Notes: generated from the letters alone by a model not told the origin. DNA of 64,000 bases from Apophysomyces variabilis (GCA_002749535.1 MZZL01000025.1:1-64000), one strand, 5' to 3'; counted from the first letter of the stretch, positions 50,773 to 61,665 are shown. A program made the numbers and translations.

Positions 50773-51886
50773 TAGGAACAAGAAGAGAACCTTTCTTTCT
50801 GAGTCGATTTCCTCTTTCGCTCAGGTTCCCGACGGACAAAATAATTTCAAGAAATCCCCGCTGCCTAAGTTACGTGCAATAAATTAGGGAGGGGCTTTCA
50901 AAGGGAAGAAAAAGAGGGAGGGAAATGTATAACCCCTTTTTGCTTTCTCTCTTGCTTATTCCGCAAATATGTAGGTGTCTTCTTAGGTAGAATTCATAGT
51001 GAAACAGCTACGATACATTTGGAAAAAAAGAAAGAAGACCTGATAGGCTCATTGAGCTGTCAGCAAATAAATCGAAATAAATGAAAGATCGACAACCAGC
51101 GAAGATTATACATGATAAATAAGAAATTTTTGGCTCTTTTGATTTCCAAATACATGTCTCTGCGATATGAATGCATAGGTTGCTGTTGTGAGTTTGAATG
51201 CTAATTATTGTTATGCAAAGCGCAAAGAGCTCTGGATGCTTAGCCGGATGGGTTAACGTACTGCATGATTTGATCAAGACACGCAACTTTTTGTCCTTTC
51301 ACAATGACAGCCAGTCAATGTTCTTGGTCGATGACCACAAAATATCACATTGCACAATTGATTCCCCTTGCATTTGATAGAAAGCAAAAGATCTTCTGTG
51401 AGGGGCGCCGTTAGCAACGCAGCATAGGTTAAAATATAGAAACTTGCAAAGATTGTCATGGTTGTCTGTGATATAGCAGTAACTGTTGGATCCATATGTG
51501 GGTGAATTTTTCGTCACTACAGAGACAACATCCATAGCACAGGGGCAGAAGCGGAAAAAGGCAAAAAGGTGGGCTTGATGCATGGAGTTTGAAATTAGTC
51601 GTGTCATGGTAGTCGAGATCTCTCACTGCAGTTCTGAGCTTGGCATAGAAGATCGATCGTCCTCTTATCGTTTCGTATAAAAAAGTCTTAAAAGCGATAG
51701 ATAAAGTCTACGATCAAAAAAAAAAAAAATCGGTCCATTCAAGTTGGAAGACGAATAGGAAACTCATGTCTAAATAACGGAAAGTTCTGTTCAAAAGGTC
51801 AATTCTGAGATTGAAAGCCCGTAACACCATTTGTGAGAGTCCCTCGCTGTCCATTCCTTTTTCTCTTCATACTTTGTTCCTTTCAT
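50773..51886. promoter_or_regulatory. Upstream region between the unknown gene and Rab5
   Basis: This 1.1-kb divergent spacer should hold both promoters. Within it, on the minus strand, lies a short frame (51274-51459) with a signal peptide and six cysteines, listed separately. A run of A is at 51717-51730, just upstream of the Rab5 leader. Confidence 0.5.
51274..51459 (-). CDS. Candidate small secreted cysteine-rich peptide
   Basis: A 61-codon frame starts at an internal ATG (51459). It has a hydrophobic N-terminus (MTIFASFYILTYAALLTA) that looks like a signal peptide. The mature part of about 40 residues has six cysteines spaced C-x5-C-x4-C-x9-C-x-C-x5-C, and the stop follows two residues after the last Cys. 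The layout is that of a small disulphide-rich secreted peptide, but no family is recognised. The frame sits in a divergent intergenic region where two overlapping frames are also open, so it may be chance. Confidence 0.25.
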   Translation of the reverse strand: MTIFASFYILTYAALLTAPLTEDLLLSIKCKGNQLCNVIFCGHRPRTLTGCHCERTKSCVS

Positions 51887-53107
51887 ATGACCTCTAGACC
51901 CACTCAACAACAACAACAACAGCAGCAGCAGCAGCGAGGCAAAACATACCAGTTTAAGCTGGTCTTGCTAGGTGAGCCCTCATTGGAAAACTCTCCTACA
52001 TCGCTATTGATAACTCAACATTCACTGTATACTTATTTCCAGGTGAATCCGCGGTCGGCAAATCGAGGTAAAAAAAAATTCTCCCATTGAAGGACATGAA
52101 GAAAATTCATGGACTTATTCGCTGAGCCGTATGTTTCGTCTTTTTCTTCCAGTTTGGTTATGCGATTTGTCAAAGACCATTTCGATGAATATCGAGAGAG
52201 CACGATTGGAGGTATGACTAAGAAAACAATAAGACGGAGCTTTTCAAGCATGGCGGCACTGAATCATCTATTTTAAAACCCTACAGCCGCGTTTTTGGCA
52301 CAGACAATTCCGTTAGATGATAATACAACCGTGAAATTTGAGATCTGGTAACGGTTTGATGTTATCCTATACGTATCCGATCTCACGATTTAGAAACAAA
52401 ACAGGGACACAGCTGGCCAAGAACGGTACAAGGTAACTCAAAACTTTAAAAAAAGAAATACACTTTATCCGCATACTTAACCCGAAATGATTAGAGCTTA
52501 GCACCTATGTACTATCGCAATGCAAATTGTGCTGTGGTGGTGTATGATATAACACAAGCTGTATGTTCCTAACCACTCACAAGAAAAATCATACAAATAC
52601 TGAATGCATATATGAACGACCATTAGACTTCTTTGGAAAAGGCTAAAGCATGGGTGAACGAACTACAACGACAAGCCGATCCTAACATTGTGATTGCCTT
52701 GGCTGGTAACAAAAGTGATCTCGATGCGCGTCGAGCCATTGACACTCAGGTATGGCTGATCCTATATACGACGCGTAGAAATCTTTAGGATGACTGAAAA
52801 AGTAAACACACATGTATATGTGTGTGGAAATATTTAGACTGCTCAGGAATACGCCGATGAAACGGGTCTGTTATTCTTCGAGACATCAGCTAAAACTGCC
52901 CATAACGTCAATGAACTCTTCACTTCCATAGGTAAGGAGGAGAAAACCTCCCTCGCATAAAGGACGAAAATGCTCATACGTTCTTTAGCAAAACGCATGC
53001 CACTTGATCAACTCGCGGATAATTCACGCGGACGAAGTCGAGGATTGAACAGCCGCGGTGCTGTTGACCTAGATCGTCCTACAAACCCCAATGGATGTGC
53101 TTGTTAG
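51887..53107 (+). CDS. VPS21: Rab5-type small GTPase (Vps21/Ypt51)
   Basis: Rab5 proteins organise early endosome fusion and endocytic traffic. From ATG 51887 the protein begins with a 10-residue Gln tract, then [19 protein letters not shown] (P-loop, split by introns), [20 protein letters not shown] (effector region), [20 protein letters not shown] (G3), [14 protein letters not shown] (G4), [20 protein letters not shown] (G5) and a hypervariable tail. It ends NPNGCAC, a CxC prenylation motif for double geranylgeranylation. YRESTIGAAF and [18 protein letters not shown] identify the Rab5 subgroup. Several short introns are present, one between P-loop codons. The Gln tract is encoded by CAA/CAG at 51905-51934. 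Confidence 0.95.
51905..51934 (+). repeat. CAA/CAG tract encoding ten Gln in Rab5
   Basis: Five CAA followed by five CAG codons lie just before the GTPase fold. This is simple-sequence coding repeat in the non-conserved N-terminus. Confidence 0.9.
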
Positions 53108-53557
53108 TAAACTAAGACATCTATTTTCTTATTTTTCTCCTTCTGCCCAAGTTACATAGTTGGTTTATGCTTTTTGCTCTTCTCTCTTCCGCACTTTTCT
53201 TGCTGCCTTGTCCCTGTTTCCCTATTTTGATACGTAAAGAGAAAACGACATAAAAGAACTTTATGATAGCATCAATGTCCGGATTTATGTTGTCATGCCT
53301 GGTCTTTCAGCGACAGATAAAGTCATGGCGTATAAGCCCAACGCGTCGGGCTTGCTTGCGCGATCGAATCACATGTAACTTAGATGACACTGGTGCTCTC
53401 GTATGGACGCATGAAAAATTGAAGTTGACTTTAACGTGAAGCTATCCTAATTTAGATACCATAGGCTTTAGTGTCGTTGTTGATATGATTCTGCTGTTCG
53501 TAGTAAAGGTCCTTTTTATTTATGTACAATAAGTTCGTCATGTCATCTTTTTCTACC
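53108..53557. other. Intergenic, convergent 3' ends
   Basis: This 450-nt AT-rich spacer lies between Rab5 (+) and NXT1 (-). No gene was seen. Confidence 0.6.
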
Positions 53558-54235
53558 TTATACAAAGCTACGAATAAAATCAGTCTCGACCTGAAAACTG
53601 AGTAAGCACAAGCTTACTTACCGAAAGTTGTCACTCTGAACATAATAATTGCCTGCTTGGGCTTCGTCTGGCATAAGAATAAATGTTTGGGAAAAGGTGC
53701 GCTTGGATGGACTATCCCCATATTTCACGGAGCCAGTGACATTGATCAGGACACCACATGTTCCTTGAGCATTCATGGTTGCTATATTGAATCCTCATCT
53801 TGTCAGCAGAAAGAAAAAAAGACAGGTGGCCTTTGTGTTTTTCATCATCCTAGAATATTACCTGCGATGGGTTGACAGTCATAGACATCAATTTCGTGCT
53901 GCGACACAGGAAGACGACCCAAGAATTCAGAGTATTGTTGAGCTCCCGAAAATGCATTGCCTTTTCGCCCACAGTAAGGAAAGGGTTAGTAACGCTTGTT
54001 TGTTGCTCATTCCACTCTTATTCAGTACCATTCCACAATATCGCGGAATTGTCCCTGTATAGATTGCCTAAGGCCTAAAGGTACAACAACGGAATAAGAA
54101 TTAAGTATGGTTGAATGTACCATGGGCAAGAACACAATCGTGTCAACATACGCTACGCTGTTTATCGTAGTTGCCATAGAAAAATTGGACGAATTGCTCT
54201 GTACTCTTCTCGGCGATCCCGATCACGACGTCCAT
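53558..54235 (-). CDS. NXT1: mRNA export factor p15/NXT1, NTF2-like
   Basis: In animals p15/NXT1 pairs with NXF1 (yeast Mex67) to export mRNA through nuclear pores. The gene is hidden by introns: exons 54152-54235, 54029-54074, 53862-53960, 53622-53781 and 53558-53567 total 399 nt or 132 residues, close to the 140 of human p15. The reading runs MDVVIGIAEKSTEQFVQFFY, then ALGNLYRDNSAILWNGNAFS, then YSEFLGRLPVSQHEIDVYDC and QPIA. After that come CGVLINVTGSVKYGDSPSKR, TFSQTFILMPDE and the terminal YYVQSDNFRFV. The NGNAFSG, LPVSQHEIDVYDCQP and GSVKYGD wording follows p15 more closely than cytosolic NTF2. The last coding exon is only 10 nt. RAD23 starts 519 nt away on the other strand. Confidence 0.88.
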
Positions 54236-54754
54236 GGCTTTGGAAAGAAGAAGGTTGAAAATGGCATTTTGAAGAATCGCCGATCCGGGAGATTTAGCGT
54301 GACGTTACTACCAAAAATGGAATTATTGATCTGCTGTGCCTTCTTCGAGTGTGGAACTGGATGCTCTGCTATCGCCAAAGGGAACATAAAGAGAGTACGA
54401 ATACGACTATATCTTCTCATAAAATGTAATGGCTCTTGTCTTTTCAAATTCATACAGCAATTTTTATTGTTAAAAAAAGGATAAATCAATGAACGAGTAT
54501 GTTAGGACCTTCCCCAGCCTACATTTTGCGTACATTATGAGCAGCAAGCTATTATTCAATGGTGAAGTAACTAATTTATGTCTTTTTAGTCGCGTTTAGT
54601 GTTATAATAATAAGTTCCGTTTCATTTTTGATGCATTGTAAACCAACCTCTGTCTTCATTACCAGATGACGCAAAATAAATTTTAATCGGCGCTCAATCT
54701 AATACAAAAAACCTGCACATTACGCACGCAGCTCGAAAACACACTTAAACGATC
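54236..54754. promoter_or_regulatory. Divergent upstream region of NXT1 and RAD23
   Basis: This 519-nt AT-rich spacer separates divergent start codons and must carry both promoters. No specific site was identified. The plus-strand frame at 54107-54484 overlaps NXT1 in antisense and is not believed. Confidence 0.5.
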
Positions 54755-56548
54755 ATGGTCGCTTTGGTACAACATCTTGGTCATTTTTCCTGTGTGCTCG
54801 TTTTTAATTGTTACTATGTCTCTTTCGTGTAGCAAATCACTGTAAAAACTCTGCAACAGCAGCAGTTCAAACTGGACGTCGACAGTACAGATACTGCAAG
54901 TATTATGTTTTGGCGGTCTTTCTTGTGCTTATGCTGTTGTACATTGGCTTATAGGTCCTTTCCGTGAAACAAAAGATCGAAGAAACTCAGCAATTTCCTG
55001 TTGCTAATCAAAAGTTGATCTTTTCTGGTAAATGATCGCTTTATATTTTGAATGGCATTTTTTATTTCTTACGCGATGGTTGGTTTAATTAGGCAAGATC
55101 CTTGTCGATGATAAAAAGTTGGAGGAATACAAAATTAGTGAAAAGGACTTCTTGGTTGTGATGGTTTCCAAGGTACAACAGCACCATTCATGACGTTCTT
55201 TTTAACGTTCCTTATTTGCATAATTAGCCGAAAGCAAAGCCAGCAGCAGCAACACCAGCAACGTCGTCACCAGTATCAGCATCTGCAGAACCGTCTCAAA
55301 AGCCAACAGAGAGTCCCAAAGCTGCCGAACCCGCTGCCAAGCCAACTACCCCTCAACCAGCAACGGAAACCAAAGCTACACCACCTGCTACTACACCAGC
55401 TGCTTCTACTGAACCAAGGATTGAGAGCACCAATCAACTGGGTAGGGTATATACGAGGAGTTCAATAGTTCGAGTCTAAATTTTTTTGCCCAAACCTATT
55501 AGTGACTGGTGCACAAATGGAAAGTGTTATTCAGAACATGATGGAGATGGGCTTTGAACGTGATGAGATTATGCGTGCACTCAGAGCGAGTTACAATAAC
55601 CCCGATAGAGCCGTGGAGTACTTGTTCAATGTAAACACTTTTGGAATGTTTAGGATTACCTTTTTTTTTGCTTAAACCAAATGCCCTTCATCTTCTAGGG
55701 TATACCAGAGAATATTATGGAAGAAATATCAAGCAGCCAAACTCGTGAAGAGCCTCAACCAACAAGCAACATAGAAAGACCGGCTGCACCTCAGACGACC
55801 AGCCCCGCTCCGCCTTCGAGTATGTACTTGCCTTCTCAATGCTTGAAAGGCAGATCATGCTGAGTCTTTTTTTTTTTTTTTGCTTTTTAGATCAGCCCCA
55901 GAACCTTTTCACGGCTGCTCAGCAACAGCAACAACAGCAACAACAACAGCAACAGCAACAGAGCGCTGCCGGTGGTATCGATTTTTCACAATTGAGGAAC
56001 ACGCCTCACTTCCAGCAGCTACGACAATTAGTGCAGACTAACCCTGGATTGATTCAACCATTACTTCAACAACTAGCACAATCCAACCCGGAATTACTCC
56101 GATTGATTAATGCCGACCCACAAGGATTTCTTCAGGTGCTTATGGAAGGTGCGGAAGATGAGGAAGGCAGTGTGCCTCCAGGAGCTCAAGTGATTCAGGT
56201 AATATTAAAAACAATGATCGTAAGGAAGAAAGTAGACTTAAAACAATCGGATCGGCCACAATAGGTGACCGAAGAAGAAAAAGCTGCCATTGACAGGGTA
56301 AGTGATCTATTTTTTTTTGTTTACCGACATTTAGCTAACAATGAAATTATTTGTTTAACTTGAACAGTTGGAAAGTCTTGGTTTTGATCGAGCTACTGTT
56401 ATTGAGGCCTATTTTGCATGTGATAAGAATGAAGGTAGGAAGAAGAAGAAGAAGAAGAAAGTGTGGATATCTGGGACTGAATGATGAGCATCTGTTAGAA
56501 TGGACGGCAAATTACTTGTTTGAACATGGTGCGGAAGACTTTGATTGA
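54755..56548 (+). CDS. RAD23: Rad23 UBL-UBA proteasome shuttle and repair protein
   Basis: Rad23 binds ubiquitinated clients and delivers them to the proteasome, and it partners Rad4/XPC in nucleotide excision repair. The first exon is probably only the ATG (54755-54757), spliced to QITVKTLQQQQFKLDVD at 54833. The UBL continues with VLSVKQKIEETQQFPVANQK, LIFSGKILVDDKKLEEYKIS and EKDFLVVMVSKPK. An Ala/Pro/Thr-rich linker follows, then UBA1 (MMEMGFERDEIMRALRASYN), a 14-Gln tract, the Rad4-binding STI1-like domain (NTPHFQQLRQLVQTNPGLIQ) and UBA2 (LESLGFDRATVIEAYFACDK), ending GAEDFD. About ten introns. The intron at 54896-54954 is best read as GC-AG (GCAAGT donor), since no GT donor keeps the UBL frame. 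Confidence 0.95.
55920..55961 (+). repeat. CAG/CAA tract encoding 14 Gln in Rad23
   Basis: Fourteen mixed CAG and CAA codons lie between UBA1 and the Rad4-binding domain. The interruption of CAG by CAA tends to stabilise such tracts. It follows a spliced exon start at 55891. Confidence 0.9.
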
Positions 56549-57074
56549 GAGAAGCGTACGTAATTTTCTTGGGGATTGGGATCGGCCCCAAAGATTGGAA
56601 CGTTGAAAACGCAAAGATAAAAAGACTTGATTCGGTTCTAATTGATTCCACGATTGAAATCTATTCTTTATGCTGTGTATCATTATGATTTATTGTATTT
56701 GACGTTTACTTGTTGAAGAAGGGGATGCCTATACATCTTCATCTTTACGCTGGGAACTGTTATCTTTGGGAAAAGTTGGGGGTGTGGAGAAAGTCCGCTA
56801 CGACGGCTCAAATTTTTTGTCCTCTTTGAGCTTAAGAAGATTTTCTCCCCAAAGCGCCGGGATACACGACCCGCACTCACGCACCACAGGGCCAATACAC
56901 ACACCCATTTACCACTGCCTCTCTCTCTCGTCCACTCACGCTCTCTTTTTCTCTTTCTCTCTTAGTCTCTCCTACAGACAACACAGAGCCACCTTTTCTT
57001 TTTCTTTTTTCTGTTTCTTTTCCCTTTTTCTTTTTCTTCTGTGTTTCCTTTGCTTGTTCGTTTCTCTTTTTCTT
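56549..57074. promoter_or_regulatory. NAP1 upstream region, pyrimidine-rich
   Basis: This spacer holds the RAD23 3' UTR and the NAP1 promoter and leader. From about 56918 to 57074 the plus strand is strongly C/T-rich (CTCTCTCTCGTCC, TTTCTTTTTC), a common feature near fungal transcription starts of highly expressed genes. Confidence 0.55.
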
Positions 57075-58783
57075 ATGGATCAGCAAGCAGGTAAAAAAGA
57101 ATACGAGTCAGGTGGTTCCCGACAGTGATCATAAGAAACTCACACAAAGACAAACCCAACATCATCTCTTGTTTCTTTCATAGCTTCCAACGTCGACATC
57201 AAGAACAAGAAATCAGCCCAACTTACAGCACCCACTCCTCAGAACACTCCAATTAACCCTGCTCCCATCACTTCCAACTTCCGTCCTACCGTCTCCTCTA
57301 TCTCTGAAGACATGGAAACTATCTCTACTCCAGGTAAAAGGAACAAAACAAATCCCTTTTTTCCTTCTTATCATTCATGTTGGGGATTTCTTTCTTTTTT
57401 TAGGCGCAGCGGGCAAATCTTCTGGTCTGAGCGGCGCTTTGTCTGGAAACCCAGCGATTATCAATATGCTCCAAGGAAGACTCGGCTCGCTTGTCGGTCG
57501 ATCGTCCGGATACATCGAATCCCTCCCATCTTCCGTTCAACGTCGTATAAATGGTCTCAAGTATCTGCAGTCAAAACATGCCGAACTGGAAGGCAAATTC
57601 CAAGAAGAAGTACTGGCCCTCGAGAAGAAGTATCTCGAACTTTATCGCCCTCTGTACAACAAGCGTTCTGAGGTGATTTCTGGTCAATACGAGCCTACCG
57701 ATGAAGAAGTCGCGCTCGGTGAGAAAGTGGATGCTGAAGAAGAGGAAAACAACAAGAATGATAACAAGCAGGAAAAGAAGAAGGAAGAACAAAAGAAGAA
57801 CGAGGAGGAGGATGAACAGAACGCCAATGTGAAGGGTATTCCCGAGTTCTGGCTTACCACCTTGAAAAACCATCCACAGATTGGGGAAGTCATTTCGGAT
57901 ACTGATGAAGGTGCACTGAAACATCTGGTGGACGTACGCATGTCTTACATGGAGAAACCCGGGTTCCAACTGGAATTTGAGTTCTCCGAAAACGATTATT
58001 TTGAGGATAAGATCCTGACAAAGACATACTATTACCAAGACCATGCCTACGGAGGTGATTTTGTCTATGACCATGCAGACGGCTGTACCATCCACTGGAA
58101 AGAAGGCAAGAACCTAACAGTGACTGTGGAGACCAAGAAACAGCGACATAAAGGTAAGAAAATGAACTTTGGATGCCAGAGACTGGTACTTCTTCTTCTG
58201 TTCTCCATGCCCGTTTCTAACACGTGGTAATTCTTTTTCCAGGCACCAACAAAACCCGTGTTGTGAAGCGCACTGTTCCTGCAGATACTTTCTTCACTTT
58301 CTTCAGCCCACCTGTTTTGCCGGAGGATACAGACGTATTGGATGAAGATGAAGCTGAAGGTTTGGATGCCAAACTAGAAGCAGATTATGAAATGGGTAAG
58401 GCCAAGAACACCAAATCAACGAACCAAGGGTGAACCCTTTTCCACATGGAATGGCGGCTCTGATCATCCATCATCTCTTTTTTTTTATAGGTGAGGAATT
58501 CAAGGATAAGATCATCCCTCATGCCGTCGATTATTTCACTGGAAAGGCATTGGAATATGAAGATTTCGAAGGAGAGGACGATTTCGAAGATGAATTCTAT
58601 GAGGATGAAGAAGAAGAAGATGATGATGATGACGACGACGACGATGATGATGATGACGATAATGATGATGGCGCTGTAAGTAGGATGCGTTTACTCCATG
58701 AAACACAGTCATTGATATGATCCATCCCTATGAATTAGCAACCTGCCAAGGGTGAAAAGGCTCCCGAATGCAAGCAGTCTTAA
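57075..58783 (+). CDS. NAP1: Nucleosome assembly protein NAP1
   Basis: NAP1 is a histone H2A-H2B chaperone. Exon 1 is tiny (57075-57090, MDQQA). The next exons give a Ser/Pro/Thr-rich lead, then LSGNPAIINMLQGRLGSLVG, the long dimerisation helix (GKFQEEVLALEKKYLELYRP) and YNKRSEVISGQYEPTDEE. A highly charged insert rich in Glu, Lys and Asn follows (57730-57825), then KGIPEFWLTTLKNHPQIGEV, DVRMSYMEKPGFQLEFEFSE, the earmuff region and TNKTRVVKRTVPADTFFTFF. An acidic tail with a long Asp run (58612-58674) precedes the last short exon, which ends PECKQS. That final CKQS is a CaaX-type prenylation box as seen in other NAP1 proteins. Introns are short GT-AG. Confidence 0.96.
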
Positions 58784-59522
58784 AGCAAAACAACAACAGT
58801 CCAACAAACAAGAAAAAAAAAGATCAAACATTTTCCTCTTAGTTATTCTTTATCTTTCTTTATATTCTTCGATTCTTTTTCTTTTTTTTTGCCAAATTCG
58901 ATGCTACCGTAAATCCACTGTATCTAGAAAAGAGCTGATCTGATTTGTGGTGGAGAATCTCATTTGTTAGGGAAAAGGCTTGCGGACCACTAGGAAGAAT
59001 TAAAGCAAAAAAAAAAAAAAAAAAAAAGGGAATAGCTTGGATGGCAGAGTGTCAAGTCCAATTCACTTGGGAAGCGGTAGTTCTGCATGCCATAGAAACT
59101 GAATATGGAAGGTGCGTGAAAAGTTGGCATTAGCTAGAGGAGTTTCAAGCGCGGATAGGTGATCACAATCCTCACACGCCACAATATCAGTTTGTTTGCA
59201 TCAATTGCCATCAAGTGAGGGCGTCTTATCGATGGTATGAAAACTCCTTAAGGTTGGAGACCGTTTCGTGGGTCTTTATCTCAATATAGAAAGCTTTCTA
59301 AAGAGCATGATGCTCGAACAAGGCAGAACAACTGCAATGCAGTGGTCATTGTGCATAATAGTTAATTGATGAGTGATCAATGGCTAAACAATGAGTGCGG
59401 GACAAACCGGATCGCACGCCCGTGCACGCCATTTTGATAAGCAGTCACACTCCCACAGGCGAACTTTTCCTTGCGAACTTTCTGTGTGTTTGCCCCATCC
59501 AACAATTTCTATCCACAACCCA
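58784..59522. other. Intergenic between tandem NAP1 and SDE2
   Basis: This 739-nt spacer contains the NAP1 3' UTR and the SDE2 promoter. A run of 21 A lies at 59007-59027. No gene was seen, and the frames crossing the SDE2 start from 59391 are not needed. Confidence 0.55.
59007..59027 (+). repeat. Poly-A run of 21
   Basis: This uninterrupted run of A in the NAP1-SDE2 spacer is simple sequence, possibly of variable length. A retroposed poly-A tail is possible, but no flanking coding remnant is visible. Confidence 0.85.
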
Positions 59523-60758
59523 ATGCATCACAATCACCAAGCTATCGTTAATCTCTTTTCTGGACTTGGGCCAGTGTGCTTAGCCTTTGATGCCGACAAT
59601 GATCATACAGTATATCGTTTGAAAGAACGGCTTTCAGCAGTGACAAATATCCCTGTGGATGAACAACGGATAAGCACTATGGGAGGTCGCCCATTGGGAG
59701 ATGACGATGTTATGTTCCAAGATCCTTGTGGCCCTGTTGTTTTCAACCTTTCGCTGCGATTACGGGGTGGCAAAGGTGGCTTTGGGTCCATGTTACGTGC
59801 CCAAGGTGGGCGCATGAATGCACAAAAGACGACCAATTTCGAAGCATGTCGTGATTTGCAAGGCAGACGTATTCGAACCGTCAATGAAGCCAAAAGGTAA
59901 AGAGGATGGAATTTTTTTATGATAGCCGTGGGCTAATGGTTATATAAAAAAACGTTTAGGTTACAGGAGGAACTGGAGGCTATTCCTTTACGTGAAAAGG
60001 AGAAACGCGAGCGATTACAAAAGAAGATTGAAAAGGCATTAAAAGAACCAGAGACGAAGCGTTATCGATTTGAAGACACTCAATTTTTGGATGATTGCGA
60101 ACAAATTATGGAAAGTGTCAAGAGCGCTGTCAGCACCTCAGCTGCACTGCAAATGAATAAAAAAGTGGCCAAACCAGCCAAGCCGGTGTCCATGTTTGAT
60201 GACGATGAGGATGAGGATGAGGACGAAGAACAAAGTGACGAGGAAGCTATGGATGTGGAAGGAGGAGAAACAACACCACCGACGTCTGCGTCCTCCTCAG
60301 CTTCACCAACAGAGACGACGACCGCTGCGCAGACCGCGAAGAAAGACAAGGGAAAAGGAAAGGCCGTAGCTACCGGCAAACGTGCCCGTCCATCTCATGA
60401 TGATGAGGGCAGTGATGATGAGGAAAATAAAGGAAAGAGCGCCAAAAAAGTTGCATACGAGACGAGTATCAATGACCAAGAGAAAGACGACGACGATGAT
60501 GATGAAGAAGAACAAACAACGAGCAAAGCATTGCTTGAGGAATTCATGACAAAAGATTATGATGAAGAGGATAGTGAGGATGACGGTGAATTTGAAGCAG
60601 AAGAGGAAGGATCGAGTGAGGAGGAAGAAGAAGAAGAAGAAGAAGCCATTTCTGACGAGGCAGCAAGTGAAGACGAATCTGCACCTGTGGGCTCATCCTC
60701 TGCATCCTCTGCATCCTCTTCTAAGCCCAGCCGAAAACGCAAAGCAAGAGAGGAATAA
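59523..60758 (+). CDS. SDE2: Sde2 ubiquitin-fold splicing and genome-stability factor
   Basis: Sde2 proteins begin with a ubiquitin-like fold that is cut after a Gly-Gly, releasing a C-terminal part that starts with Lys and joins the spliceosome. Here the N-terminal fold ([20 protein letters not shown] to VVFNLSLRL) ends in the intact cleavage site [18 protein letters not shown]. Next comes [20 protein letters not shown], then, after one intron (59897-59959), [20 protein letters not shown] and a helical domain ([19 protein letters not shown]). The C-terminal half is a long acidic, low-complexity region with Asp/Glu runs, ending in a basic RKRKAREE that could act as a nuclear signal. The start at 59523 places the ubiquitin fold at the usual distance from the N-terminus. 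Confidence 0.93.
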
Positions 60759-61665
60759 AAGTGGGATAGGATTCTGCAGGATTTTCTATTCGATTTTTTT
60801 TTTCATATTTGAACGAGGAAATCATCAATAACAAAAAAAACTTGCTTTGCACTTGAAAAGCATCTCAACATGATGTCCAGTCCAACCCTGCGATTTAGTC
60901 TCTCGTCTTTTTTTTTTGAGCATTCACACAAGATGATCTACATGGGGTCAGAAGGACTCATTATCTTTTCTCCTTTATTATTGCTGAATGGCCCCCTCAT
61001 TTTCCATAAGGATATGAGAAAACAACGGACATCCATGAAGTGGCTGTGAAGTAAAAGAAAAAGATAACAAAGGAAAATAACGGAATGGAAAGAAAGTGAG
61101 CTTGCCACCTAAAAGATTAACAAAAGAAAAGAAGAACAAGAAGAAGAACAAGGGAGACAGCTCCCGGATGTTTCCCATTTTGACAAGAAAAAAAAACCAA
61201 CTTTACTTCTTTGGTCTGCGTTTCTTCGAGAAACTAACAAGGATAATGATGAACCAGCACTAGAGAATGATATTGCTATCCTTTTTTCTTTTGAGGGAAA
61301 TAGGAAAAACAGAGTAGGAATGGAAGAGGGAACGGAGGGTTGAGGGGGATAGAGTGTTGTTGGCATGGTAAAGTCGGTTGGCAAAGAGAAAAAGAAAAAT
61401 ATATACAACTTTTTTTTTTGCTCGATTTTTTTTGTTGGTTATGGATACAAAAACATAGACTAAGGCACAATGGGTAGGAAACAAAAAAAAAAGAAAAGAA
61501 AAGAAAAGAAAAGAAAAGCCAAGGGGAAGAAAGCAGAAAAATCGGGAGGGTTTGGTGATGACTTTTTGTTTGGTGGGCATGCCCACGGTTTTCTGGTTTG
61601 GATAAAGTCCGGCCTTTTTTCGAGAGAGAGAGAGAGGAAAGTTTTGTTTTGTTTTTCAATTCTTC
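60759..61665. other. Intergenic, convergent 3' ends
   Basis: This 907-nt spacer lies between SDE2 (+) and the small unknown gene (-). It contains an AAAAG-type pentamer repeat (61491-61518), several A and T runs, and a GAGA tract at 61622-61636. Overlapping open frames here come from low-complexity sequence. Confidence 0.55.
61491..61518. repeat. AAGAA pentanucleotide repeat
   Basis: About five and a half tandem copies of AAGAA lie within a longer purine run. This is simple-sequence DNA and creates the artefactual poly-Lys frame around it. Confidence 0.85.

Noticed and set aside
54107..54484. 125-codon plus-strand frame
   Set aside because: It overlaps the NXT1 first exon in antisense. The spliced NXT1 reading is far better supported.
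57571..58095. 174-codon minus-strand frame opposite NAP1
   Set aside because: It is a shadow of the Glu/Lys-rich NAP1 coding strand, giving runs of Leu/Phe/Ser with no domain.
60080..60515. Minus-strand frames rich in Ser opposite SDE2
   Set aside because: They are the complement of the Asp/Glu repeats of SDE2 (GAT/GAG read backwards gives Ser and Ile/Leu runs).
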